A stretch of 7,819 nucleotides of DNA from Gammaproteobacteria bacterium UBA3532. Its GTDB lineage: Bacteria; Pseudomonadota; Gammaproteobacteria; Enterobacterales; UBA3532. The notes under the pieces were generated by a model, which had not been told where the DNA came from, did not search any database, and worked only from the letters and a program-made list of their open reading frames with translations. The stretch covers positions 1 to 7,819 of the forward strand of contig DFOV01000246.1 in assembly GCA_002376965.1 (NCBI GenBank), given 5' to 3'. Below, one piece after another: positions 1 to 6,320 of the stretch (positions are counted from its first letter, which is position 1; the number at the start of each line of letters is the position of its first letter). The translations under genes were made by a program, and so were the position numbers.

Positions 1-1
1 C

Positions 2-94
2 GCCATCTCCGGCAACGACACACCAGGCTCGGTTTTCATCAACGAAAAAGGCGAAGAAATCTACCGTGATACCAATGCTTGGATGTATATCTGA
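2..94 (+). CDS. C-terminal fragment of an unidentified protein (5' end outside the window)
   Basis: An open frame enters from the left edge and runs about 30 codons to a TGA at 92-94. The residues end in NAWMYI and include a PGSVFINEKGEE stretch. That reads like the soluble, beta-rich end of a real protein rather than random translation. I do not recognise the family and assign no function. It converges tail to tail with the AAA-ATPase gene, leaving 30 bases between the two stop codons and no obvious hairpin terminator in that gap. The main doubt is the short length: the reading frame is supported only by being open to the edge and by plausible composition. Confidence 0.5.
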   Translation, partial: AISGNDTPGSVFINEKGEEIYRDTNAWMYI

Positions 95-124
95 CCAGAT
101 ATATTCCTGACTAAGGAGGGAAAG

Positions 125-1810
125 CTACTCCACCACCTGCACCAACGCCCGTTTGCCCTCAAAGGCAATGGCAATCGGATAAACGGTTTCAATCCCAAGG
201 GCATGCAGCTCGGCGACGTACTGCTTTTTCTCGATTTGCTGGAGTGCCACTTCGCAGGCTTGTTCGAGGGTGAGGTTATCTAACTCATCGACTGATTTAA
301 ACTCAAACACAAATCCGGCTTGGTTTTGGTCGTGAGGAATCAGGCAAACATCATAACGGCCATAGCCACTTTCGCGGTTGCTTTTGACGGTATGAGTGTT
401 CTGCAATTGTACCAACATGCCGAGCACAAAGGCATGATAAAAGCGTTCAGGCTGCTTGCCCTGCACATCAAAGTAGCTGAAGGTGGCCAAACAGAAATGT
501 ACGAAGGCTTTGGTAAAGCTTTCGAAATCGCAACGTAAGAGCAAATCTAGCAATGCTGGTAACTGAAGAGACCTTGCTGCCGTTGGAGGTTTAAACCAGG
601 TTAAAATGGCATCTTCATAAAATGATGCCACTTCAGTGTTTGGTACACGCATATCAGCGTAAAAATGCTTATCTTCCAACGCCTTGTCTTTATAAGCTAA
701 ATAGCCGGAAAACAGGAGAAAGTTCCAAACGGCGTCTTCATCCTGCTCTAAGTCACGAAATACAATATTTTCATTAAGTCGTTTACGCACCACCGCGTTC
801 TTATCTAGCAACAAATCTTCCAACTCTTGTTTCACTATCGGAGAGGCTTGGCCAATTAAATCGCGCACTAAGGCGTTGTCTGAGGTGTTGAGCCAGTAAG
901 GAGAGAGTTCCCCCTTATTTCGTGCTAAATGAATAATCGACCACGGATTGTAGATGGTGTGTTCGCCAAAGTTATAACCGTTGTACCAAACGCGGATGGC
1001 ATCGAGTTCATAGGTGAGGTCGTAATCTTTCAGCAGTTGCTCTGTTTCGGTTTCGGTAAAGCCAAAATAGGGTGCATATAGAGGGCTGGTTAGTGGGCAG
1101 ACTTCAATGTTATTCAATCCTGAAAAAATGCTCTCTCGCGCAATGCGTAAAATGCCGGTCATCACGCCTTTGAACAGCGAAGAATTATCCTTAAACGCAC
1201 CGCTCAGCAAGTTGCGCAGAAATCCCACCAACTCGTCGTAATACCCATAGCTGTAGGCACAGTTCATGGGCATGTCGTATTCGTCGATTAAAATAACGAC
1301 CGGCTTTTGGTGATGGCGAAAAATGAGTTGGCTGAGCAGCTTGATGCTGCCTCCCAGCGCTGCGGGAGATGCCGTTAGGCGGCGGATGGCTGAAACGGCT
1401 TGCGCCTCGCTTTCATTCATTGCCACCGAGTCCAAGACTTCACCATGCTGCTCAAATGCTTCGGCGATCAAGTAGCCCATTTGCTGAACAGTGCTTTCGA
1501 TCTTGTCGAACTTCACATCTTTGAATGACAAAAATATCACCGGATGTTGGCCGCAATGTTTCATTGCTTCTGCATTATCAGAAATGGCTAAGCCATCAAA
1601 TAGATAGCGGTAATCCTGCCGGTTGCTGAAAAAATAATTCAACATTGACATGTTCAACGTTTTACCAAAACGACGCGGTCGGGGTAGTAAAGTGATTTCC
1701 GAGCCATCAATAATGTCATTAATTAGCGGGCTTTTATCAATGTAATAAAGCTTGCCGTCTATCAGCTTTTGAAAATCACTGGTGCCAAGGGGAAGTTGTT
1801 TATATATCAT
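125..1810 (-). CDS. AAA-ATPase-like / PD-(D/E)XK nuclease-fold protein (PF09820-PF08011 type)
   Basis: A 561-residue protein with the two-part layout of the family annotated as 'AAA-ATPase-like domain plus PD-(D/E)XK nuclease superfamily' (the second domain was formerly DUF1703). The N-terminus (LPLGTSDFQKLI, then YYIDKSPLI) is the typical start of the family. It is followed by the Walker A-like motif RPRRFGKT at residues 44-51 and the Walker B-like VVILIDEYD at 171-179. The C-terminal part carries a nuclease-type core: D487 in GRYDV, then the E-x-K pair E503/K505 in FEFKS. Both halves therefore look intact and the length is normal for the family. The biological role is not established; a link to mobile DNA or genome defence is only speculation. 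The ATG at 1810 fits the family N-terminus, although the Shine-Dalgarno sequence is poor. A sigma70-like promoter lies just upstream, so it is probably transcribed alone. Confidence 0.88.
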   Translation of the reverse strand: MIYKQLPLGTSDFQKLIDGKLYYIDKSPLINDIIDGSEITLLPRPRRFGKTLNMSMLNYFFSNRQDYRYLFDGLAISDNAEAMKHCGQHPVIFLSFKDVKFDKIESTVQQMGYLIAEAFEQHGEVLDSVAMNESEAQAVSAIRRLTASPAALGGSIKLLSQLIFRHHQKPVVILIDEYDMPMNCAYSYGYYDELVGFLRNLLSGAFKDNSSLFKGVMTGILRIARESIFSGLNNIEVCPLTSPLYAPYFGFTETETEQLLKDYDLTYELDAIRVWYNGYNFGEHTIYNPWSIIHLARNKGELSPYWLNTSDNALVRDLIGQASPIVKQELEDLLLDKNAVVRKRLNENIVFRDLEQDEDAVWNFLLFSGYLAYKDKALEDKHFYADMRVPNTEVASFYEDAILTWFKPPTAARSLQLPALLDLLLRCDFESFTKAFVHFCLATFSYFDVQGKQPERFYHAFVLGMLVQLQNTHTVKSNRESGYGRYDVCLIPHDQNQAGFVFEFKSVDELDNLTLEQACEVALQQIEKKQYVAELHALGIETVYPIAIAFEGKRALVQVVE

Positions 1811-1839
1811 AATGAGGCGAGTCTGTTGTGCTTCATTCG

Positions 1840-1868
1840 ATCATAGGGAAGTTTTAGCGGGCTGGCAA
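1840..1868 (-). promoter_or_regulatory. Sigma70-type promoter for the AAA-ATPase/nuclease gene
   Basis: On the minus strand there is TTGCCA (1868-1863), a 17-base spacer, then TATGAT (1845-1840). These are four-of-six and five-of-six matches to the sigma70 consensus at ideal spacing. The expected transcription start is near 1833, giving a leader of roughly 23 bases before the ATG at 1810. This is the best promoter match I found in the window. It is predicted by eye only. Confidence 0.6.
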
Positions 1869-1886
1869 TAGCGGCAGCGGCGTATG

Positions 1887-1920
1887 GCTGTAGGTTACTT
1901 TTTAAAAATAACTAGACAGC
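1887..1920. repeat. Imperfect AT-rich inverted repeat upstream of the AAA-nuclease promoter
   Basis: An imperfect dyad centred at 1903/1904. The left arm is GCTGT, AG, GTTA, C, TTTTT. The right arm is AAAAA, TAAC, TAG, ACAGC. The TTTTT/AAAAA, GTTA/TAAC and GCTGT/ACAGC blocks pair, with small bulges between them. It lies just upstream of the predicted -35 element, so it is more likely a DNA-level site (protein binding or bent DNA) than an RNA structure of that transcript. Function unknown. Confidence 0.4.
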
Positions 1921-1930
1921 TACCTAAAAA

Positions 1931-1948
1931 CATATTGTAAACAATATG
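1931..1948. promoter_or_regulatory. Perfect 18-base palindrome, possible operator
   Basis: CATATTGT, a two-base AA centre, then ACAATATG: eight base pairs of perfect dyad symmetry. Its size and symmetry suit a dimeric repressor or activator site. It sits about 65 bases upstream of the predicted -35 of the AAA-nuclease gene, in the only sizeable spacer between that gene and the diguanylate cyclase. The cognate regulator is unknown and I could not match it to a named operator consensus. Confidence 0.4.
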
Positions 1949-1995
1949 ATACAAGAGAGGACGCCACCCCCCCCTCGCCGGAGTTAAGTCAGCCT

Positions 1996-2016
1996 CAGCG
2001 CCTTCGTGGGAATGAC
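1996..2016. repeat. Fragment resembling a dispersed 'CGTCATTCCC' intergenic repeat
   Basis: Read on the minus strand, this stretch begins CGTCATTCCCACGAAGGCGC. It resembles one arm of the dispersed intergenic repeats of the type GTCATTCCCGCGAAGGCGGGAAT that I know from many proteobacterial genomes. The expected second arm (GGGAAT) is missing, so it would be a decayed or partial copy. A run of eight C residues (1967-1974) lies close by. Identification is from memory of the motif only. Confidence 0.3.
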
Positions 2017-2068
2017 GTTGCTTATTGCGACTGGAGACAAAGTCAGAATGTCCGAAACTAGCCAGAAT

Positions 2069-2977
2069 TTAAGAAACCAGCATAGGCGAAGATACCTGGT
2101 TGCGGCCATTGGCTTTGGCTTGGTATAAAGCTAAATCCGCTCTGTTAAATAGGGTTTCGAAGTTCTCATTTTCAGTTAAGCTAGCCACACCTGCACTGAT
2201 GGTGACCTGTATATCTTTGCCACCACAGTGAATCGTTAAGCCTTCGATGCATTCACGACAGCGCTCAGCAAACTTTTCGGCACCTTCGCTATCGGTTCCG
2301 CTCAGGATCATCACAAATTCTTCGCCGCCATATCGAAAAGCCAAATCGCTATCGCGTCCACATTGGTTTAGGGTATTGGCAATGGCTTTTAATACAATAT
2401 CTCCTGCGAAGTGACCATGTTTATCATTAATTTGTTTGAAGAAGTCGATGTCAAATACGGCTAGTGAAAGCGGTTGGTTGTGGCGATGCGCCAGATTGAT
2501 TTCGCGTTTCGCGTGTTCGTTCAAGGCGCTGCGGTTACCGATATGGGTTAGCGGATCTTGTTGCGCTGCTTTTATCGCATCTCTGTAGAGCAGGGCGTTT
2601 CTTAGGGGGTAGAGCAATGCACAGATAGATTCTTCTATTTTGACCAGCTCAGATTCAACAAAAGGGCTACGCCGAGTTAAATACAGTGTACCTTGTGGTG
2701 AATTTTCCAGGTGTAGATTGTAATTGACGCTATGTAATGCTCGCTCACCCATTTCGATATTGATGTTTCGCTGGGGCTCATGATATGCGATAGAGTCAAA
2801 AGCAAGCAGGTCGTTTAAGCGGTTGGCGAATAGGGTTACAAGACGATCAATGTCCAGGGTAGTTTGTAACACATTAACTAATGGGGTGCTGATCTTAAAT
2901 GGCTGATAGCCGTTGATCGCCCATGGCAATGAAGTGATGTTATTTCTATTGGACATATTAGGAGCTGATGCAGTCAT
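2069..2977 (-). CDS. Diguanylate cyclase, GAF-like N-terminal region plus GGDEF domain
   Basis: A 302-residue cytosolic protein predicted to make cyclic di-GMP from two GTP. Residues about 30-130 form a GAF-like sensory region (VLQTTLDIDRLVTLF near the start) with no transmembrane segment. The GGDEF domain covers about 135-298. It opens with DPLTHIGNR (141-149), has the metal-binding aspartate in FDIDFFK (174-180) and the signature GGEEF at 217-221, all intact. An RxxD motif (R208-D211) lies exactly five residues before GGEEF, which is the product-inhibition I-site. No EAL or HD-GYP domain is present. The ATG at 2977 is preceded by AAGAGG seven bases upstream. The gene stands alone, with spacers of about 290 bases upstream and 258 downstream. 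The ligand of the N-terminal region cannot be told from sequence. Confidence 0.93.
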   Translation of the reverse strand: MTASAPNMSNRNNITSLPWAINGYQPFKISTPLVNVLQTTLDIDRLVTLFANRLNDLLAFDSIAYHEPQRNINIEMGERALHSVNYNLHLENSPQGTLYLTRRSPFVESELVKIEESICALLYPLRNALLYRDAIKAAQQDPLTHIGNRSALNEHAKREINLAHRHNQPLSLAVFDIDFFKQINDKHGHFAGDIVLKAIANTLNQCGRDSDLAFRYGGEEFVMILSGTDSEGAEKFAERCRECIEGLTIHCGGKDIQVTISAGVASLTENENFETLFNRADLALYQAKANGRNQVSSPMLVS

Positions 2978-3056
2978 GGTAAAACCTCTTAAACACGCTG
3001 TTCGCTACTAATAATGCATATTTGGTGCCGGTGGAGAAAAATGTTGATAATACAAA

Positions 3057-3085
3057 TAGATAGGTATTGAGTTGTGGGGTTGCAA
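3057..3085 (-). promoter_or_regulatory. Possible promoter of the diguanylate cyclase gene
   Basis: Minus strand: TTGCAA (3085-3080), a 17-base spacer, then TATCTA (3062-3057). The -35 is fair but the -10 is weak. A better -10-like hexamer, TATTAT (3052-3047), lies slightly downstream without a good -35. Either would give a 5' leader of roughly 60-75 bases. The region is AT-rich and suits a promoter, but the exact site is uncertain. Confidence 0.3.
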
Positions 3086-3130
3086 CAGAAAAATGACGCC
3101 ATTCTTTGCCTGATCGGCAGAGACACCGTC

Positions 3131-3165
3131 AAAAAATAGTTAGCGATCGGCAAAGGTTTGCCGCT
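3131..3165 (-). terminator. Possible weak intrinsic terminator after yciK
   Basis: The perfect short hairpin CGGCAAA-GG-TTTGCCG (3148-3163), optionally closed by AGCG/CGCT pairs (3142-3145 with 3162-3165), is followed on the minus strand by six T residues (3136-3131). The T tract starts 5-11 bases after the stem rather than directly at it, so this is a weak candidate. It is well placed to end the yciK operon transcript, about 110 bases past the stop codon. Confidence 0.35.
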
Positions 3166-3198
3166 GGGTGTCGGTGTTTTGGGGATGATGGCTTAACC

Positions 3199-3214
3199 GC
3201 CGCATCCCTGCGGC
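3199..3214. repeat. Short GC-rich perfect hairpin
   Basis: GCCGCA-TCCC-TGCGGC: six base pairs with a four-base loop, in the spacer downstream of yciK. There is no T tract on either side, so it is not an intrinsic terminator on its own. It may be a 3'-end stabilising structure or half of a small repetitive element. Confidence 0.4.
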
Positions 3215-3270
3215 AGATATTTGCTTCAGAAGTTTCCCGCTACTTGACGATATCTTACACAAATCCGCTA

Positions 3271-4020
3271 TTATTTCGACTGCAAATCGATGCTTTGGCC
3301 ATGCACTGACATGCTTTCATCGCTGAGGAGGTATAGGTAAGCGGGAACGAGTTGCTCGGGTGTAATTAGAGTTTGTGGATCTTCTCCCGGGTAGGCTGAG
3401 CGACGCATTTCCGTTCGAGTTTTCCCAGGGTTAACACAATTACAGCGAACACGGGTGTTTTCTTCCAGCTCATCAGCCAAAACCTGATTCAGTCCTTCGA
3501 CACCAAATTTTGAGATGGCGTAAGCTCCCCAGTATGCGCGGCCTTTTCTGCCTACGCCAGAGCCGGTGAAAATGATCGAAGAGGTGTAGGCTTTCTTCAA
3601 CAGGGGCAACAACATTTGGGTGACAACAAAGGCTGAATTTAAGTTAACCTGGAGCACGCGATACCAGTTCTCTATGTCGTAGTTGGCAATCGGCGTGAGG
3701 CCGCCAAGAATACCGGCATTATTGACCAGCCCATCCAATTGGTTAAATTCTTTACCAATAGTTTCGGCCATATCGTGATAATCTTTGGGTGAGGCGCCTT
3801 CTAAGTTGAGTGGATAAATTGCCGGTTGAGGCCCGCCCGATGCTTCGATTTCATCATACACCGCTTCCAGCTTTTTCATGTTCTTGCCAAGGAGTATGAC
3901 CGTCGCACCGCACTTCGCTGCGCCTAAAGAGACCGCTTTGCCAATGCCGCTGCTGGCACCGGTTACTAGAATCGTTTTATCTTTGAGTAAGTCGTCAGCC
4001 GGTTGGTAGTCAAGGTACAT
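3271..4020 (-). CDS. yciK: YciK-family short-chain dehydrogenase/reductase
   Basis: A 249-residue classical SDR with a Rossmann fold. The nucleotide-binding motif TGASSGIG is at residues 20-27, NNAG at 100-103, a catalytic serine in FTGSGVG (S154), and Y167/K171 in GAYAISK. The N-terminus (YQPADDLLKDKTILVTGA) and the segment FTGSGVGRKGRAYWGAYAISKF are characteristic of YciK proteins rather than of FabG or other SDRs. The substrate is not known for the family; it is predicted to be an NAD(P)H-dependent oxidoreductase in the cytosol. Start at 4020 is supported by AAAAGGCGA about eight bases before the ATG. It is the last gene of the minus-strand cluster, 69 bases after the synthase-like gene. 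The mupP-yciK neighbourhood is one I recall from pseudomonads. Confidence 0.92.
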   Translation of the reverse strand: MYLDYQPADDLLKDKTILVTGASSGIGKAVSLGAAKCGATVILLGKNMKKLEAVYDEIEASGGPQPAIYPLNLEGASPKDYHDMAETIGKEFNQLDGLVNNAGILGGLTPIANYDIENWYRVLQVNLNSAFVVTQMLLPLLKKAYTSSIIFTGSGVGRKGRAYWGAYAISKFGVEGLNQVLADELEENTRVRCNCVNPGKTRTEMRRSAYPGEDPQTLITPEQLVPAYLYLLSDESMSVHGQSIDLQSK

Positions 4021-4089
4021 CGTCGTCGCCTTTTGCTTATTGTCATAATTGGCTATTCTATCTGATTATGATGTTGAACACGATAGACC

Positions 4090-4848
4090 TTAGGCGCATT
4101 GGTAGCTAATCATCAGTTTTTTTAGTGGCCATACGTCAATAATCTGCTGACTTTTCTTGGATTTAGATAGCTTTTTGTGGAGGGCTTCCGCTAGGGACTG
4201 ATAGGTGCGCAACCAGCTAGGTAGCGCAATCTCGGGCTGCAATAATGCTGAGCTTGAGTACTGAGACTGTTCTAGTTGACGGCTCAGGCTGAGATGTAAC
4301 GATTGTTGCGGCTCTTGGTGACATAGCTGGGCCCAGACTGGTAGTGCTTGCCAGTATTTGAGCAACCCGTAGTAGTGTGCCCAGTCGGATATATCTAATG
4401 TGTCGACGTGTCCACCGTCTGCGTGCGTATCCGGCGTCTCAAGTATAAGCAATATTTTGAATAGATGGTCAAAAGAATGAGCAGCCAATTGGGGAAGCTG
4501 TTCTGCAGTTAGATGTGGAAGCTGGTGAGACCATAGTGCATGCTGCTGAACCATTGCCAACAATGCATGATAGAGCGAATCACTGAGTGTGCCCTGTTGA
4601 GATAGAATGGTTAATGCTGGATGAGATTCCTCTCGGTCTTTCAGGCATGACATCCACCAAGCAAAGGCGGCCTCTTTATGCTCGACTTGCTGTTGGCTCA
4701 GAAGCAGCGTCTGTTGCTTTTGGAATATGGATAGAATAGCCGCAGCAACTGCGCGCTTTTCTTTGGGAAGTAACAGAAATGCGTAGTAATGATCACTTCC
4801 GGCAGGCATGCCAAGTTCTAAACACTGTTGGTAGTCGTTATTGGTCAT
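4090..4848 (-). CDS. Squalene/phytoene synthase-like protein, apparently lacking the catalytic Asp motifs
   Basis: A 252-residue, mostly helical, glutamine- and leucine-rich protein. The segment SDHYYAFLLLPKEKRAVAAAI (about residues 18-39), an alanine/histidine-rich central helix (LAAHSFDHLFKILLILE, 121-137) and the C-terminal WPLKKLMISY (240-249) match the pattern of the squalene/phytoene synthase superfamily. The two aspartate-rich motifs that bind Mg-diphosphate in active enzymes are not visible: after the KR the sequence runs ILSIFQKQQ where ADDxxD would be expected. It may thus be a non-catalytic member, as in the NDUFAF6-like branch, or a misassignment. I chose the ATG at 4848, four bases after the phosphatase stop. 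An earlier ATG at 4917 would overlap the phosphatase by 65 bases and add an atypical N-terminus. Co-transcription with ubiG and mupP is very likely. Function unknown. Confidence 0.55.
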   Translation of the reverse strand: MTNNDYQQCLELGMPAGSDHYYAFLLLPKEKRAVAAAILSIFQKQQTLLLSQQQVEHKEAAFAWWMSCLKDREESHPALTILSQQGTLSDSLYHALLAMVQQHALWSHQLPHLTAEQLPQLAAHSFDHLFKILLILETPDTHADGGHVDTLDISDWAHYYGLLKYWQALPVWAQLCHQEPQQSLHLSLSRQLEQSQYSSSALLQPEIALPSWLRTYQSLAEALHKKLSKSKKSQQIIDVWPLKKLMISYQCA

Positions 4849-4852
4849 ACCG

Positions 4853-5518
4853 TTAGCGAGGAAAAAACTGCAGTACTTCACTGGCGTGTTGAATATGATA
4901 GGTCGCGTTCCAGCCATCTATATCATCATCTTCCGAGATATAGCCGTAACAGGCCAGCACAGTATCCATGCCAGCATTCTTTCCGGCTTCGATATCTCGC
5001 TGAGCGTCACCTACATAAAGGCAGTGCTTTGGAGCTATGTTGAGTAACTCACAGGCATGATATAAAGGTAGGGGAGAGGGTTTGGCTTTAGCCGTTGTGT
5101 CGCCAGAGACAATACACGGGGTTTGCTGCCAATAGCCCAGTTTTTCCATTAGCGGCTGGGTTAAAAAAGCCGGTTTATTAGTAACGATGCCCCAAGGAAT
5201 TTGGTGGTTATCCAAATACGTTAAGCTCTCGTTTATGCCATCAAAAGCTATGGTGTCCAGACTGATGCGAGCAGCATAAATATCCAGGTAGCGTTGACGC
5301 AACGACTCGTAGTTAGCGTGGTCTGGTGCCATATCAAAACCAAGGGCAAGCAGACCTCGGGCTCCGTGGGAAGCTACCGGTCTGATTTTTTCCATTGCTA
5401 GGGGAGCTTGTCCATGCTCGCCTAATAGCTGGTTTAATGCGCCGCCGAGATCCAGCGCGGTATCCAGAAATGTTCCATCCAAATCGTATAGTACAGCTTG
5501 GTAGTTCGGCTTGACCAT
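4853..5518 (-). CDS. mupP: HAD-superfamily phosphatase, probable N-acetylmuramic acid 6-phosphate phosphatase (MupP/Gph type)
   Basis: A 221-residue HAD hydrolase. Motif I is DLDGTFLD (12-19, nucleophile D12 and acid/base D14), motif II has T113 in IVTNKP, motif III K146 in KAKPSP, and motif IV D171/D175 in VGDAQRDIEAG. A helical cap between motifs I and II makes it class C1, as in phosphoglycolate phosphatase. In pseudomonads the homologue directly after ubiG is MupP, which removes phosphate from MurNAc-6-phosphate in the peptidoglycan-recycling route feeding UDP-MurNAc. The position here supports that over 2-phosphoglycolate, but sequence alone does not separate the two. The start at 5518 is favoured: GGAG lies seven bases before it, it sits four bases past the ubiG stop, and the upstream in-frame ATG would give an atypical 18-residue extension inside ubiG. 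Confidence 0.85.
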   Translation of the reverse strand: MVKPNYQAVLYDLDGTFLDTALDLGGALNQLLGEHGQAPLAMEKIRPVASHGARGLLALGFDMAPDHANYESLRQRYLDIYAARISLDTIAFDGINESLTYLDNHQIPWGIVTNKPAFLTQPLMEKLGYWQQTPCIVSGDTTAKAKPSPLPLYHACELLNIAPKHCLYVGDAQRDIEAGKNAGMDTVLACYGYISEDDDIDGWNATYHIQHASEVLQFFPR

Positions 5519-5522
5519 AGCT

Positions 5523-6218
5523 TTACTCCGGTAGGTAGTGGCAGAGGTAGTTAACGTCGGTATTCGGGGCAAGCCAGTATTTTTGCGTAAGAGGATTGTA
5601 ATGCATACCGGTTAGCTGTTGTTGGTTTAGCCCTGCATGGCGTGCCCAGCGATCCAGTTCAGAGGGGCGAATAAATTTGCGATACTCATGAGTGCCTTTT
5701 GGGAGCATTCTGAGTACATACTCTGCACCGACGATGGCAAAAAGGAATGACTTGGCGTTACGGTTGATGGTGGAAAAAAACACATGGCCATCTGGCTTTA
5801 CCAATTTGGCACAGGCTGCAATAACCGTTGATGGATCAGGGACGTGTTCCAGCATTTCCATACAGGTTACTACGTCGTATTGTTGTGGGTGCTGGTCGGC
5901 GTGTTGCTCGGCCGTTTGTTGCTGATAGTCGACATTTACCCCGCTTTCAAGCTGGTGAATTCTGGCTACGGCCAGAGGGGCTTCACCCATGTCGATGCCG
6001 GTCACCTGAGCGCCTTGCTTGGCCATGCTCTCACTTAAAATGCCACCACCACAGCCTATATCCAACACTTTTTTGCCTGATAAACCATTGCAGGCATTAC
6101 TGATGAAATTAAGGCGTAAGGGATTGATATCGTGCAATGGTTTAAATTCGCTTTGACTATCCCACCAGCGATGCGCCAGTGCTTCAAACTTTGCTATTTC
6201 TTGGTAATCAACATTCAT
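5523..6218 (-). CDS. ubiG: UbiG, ubiquinone biosynthesis O-methyltransferase
   Basis: A class I SAM-dependent methyltransferase that carries out the two O-methylations of ubiquinone synthesis, on the 2-polyprenyl-6-hydroxyphenol and demethylubiquinol stages. The N-terminal block [19 protein letters not shown] and [12 protein letters not shown] are diagnostic of UbiG. SAM motif I is VLDIGCGGG and the post-motif region holds [26 protein letters not shown] is also typical. The C-terminus ends near [11 protein letters not shown], a normal length for the family. Two in-frame ATGs are possible. I chose 6218 (protein begins MNVDYQ) because AAAGAA lies five bases upstream and it fits homologues; the ATG at 6224 would add only Met-Pro. 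It follows the deaminase by about 100 bases and precedes mupP by four, so it shares a transcript with the latter. Confidence 0.96.
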   Translation of the reverse strand: MNVDYQEIAKFEALAHRWWDSQSEFKPLHDINPLRLNFISNACNGLSGKKVLDIGCGGGILSESMAKQGAQVTGIDMGEAPLAVARIHQLESGVNVDYQQQTAEQHADQHPQQYDVVTCMEMLEHVPDPSTVIAACAKLVKPDGHVFFSTINRNAKSFLFAIVGAEYVLRMLPKGTHEYRKFIRPSELDRWARHAGLNQQQLTGMHYNPLTQKYWLAPNTDVNYLCHYLPE

Positions 6219-6320
6219 AGGCATTCTTTAGTTATCTAAGGGAGCTAAATCTATACGTACTTATCGCTTTGCATCATGGTAAAACACTACACATGATTAC
6301 GAGGTTAAGGAGTTGCTGGA

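Larger units (their letters stand above)
1811..2068. other. Non-coding spacer between the diguanylate cyclase and the AAA-nuclease gene
   Basis: No credible reading frame crosses these 258 bases. Going leftward they hold the end of the cyclase transcript without a clear intrinsic terminator, a repeat-like fragment (1996-2016), a C8 tract (1967-1974), two AT-rich dyads (1931-1948 and 1887-1920) and the promoter of the next gene (1840-1868). Confidence 0.6.

Noticed and set aside
3098..3190. Possible cyclic di-GMP riboswitch upstream of the diguanylate cyclase (minus strand has GCGGCAAACC, similar to part of the GEMM-I core)
   Set aside because: The bases after GGCAAACC form a simple hairpin with it instead of leading into the GEMM tetraloop helix, the tetraloop-receptor segment is absent, and the region lies upstream of the likely promoter.
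125..3270. A defence island or novel multi-gene system formed by the AAA-nuclease and the diguanylate cyclase
   Set aside because: The genes have separate spacers and promoters, the cyclase is a standard GGDEF enzyme rather than a CBASS-type nucleotidyltransferase, and no effector or toxin partner is present.
3106..3309. 67-codon plus-strand open frame across the yciK-cyclase spacer
   Set aside because: It overlaps the yciK 3' end, has an arginine/glutamine-rich low-quality start and no good ribosome binding site; it looks like a chance frame.
4849..4917. Upstream ATG (4917) extending the synthase-like protein by 23 residues
   Set aside because: It would overlap the phosphatase coding end by 65 bases, while the ATG at 4848 gives normal four-base operon spacing and begins just before the DYQQC segment.
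5519..5572. Upstream ATG (5572) extending the phosphatase by 18 residues
   Set aside because: The extension lies inside ubiG and is atypical, whereas 5518 has a GGAG at proper distance and places motif I close to the N-terminus as usual in HAD phosphatases.
5692..6103. Plus-strand open frames opposite ubiG
   Set aside because: Cys/Arg-rich translations antisense to a well-conserved UbiG sequence; chance frames.
6225..6320. Promoter or small gene between mtaD and ubiG
   Set aside because: Only weak -10-like hexamers without a matching -35, and no open frame longer than a few codons; read-through from mtaD is simpler, although an internal promoter cannot be excluded.
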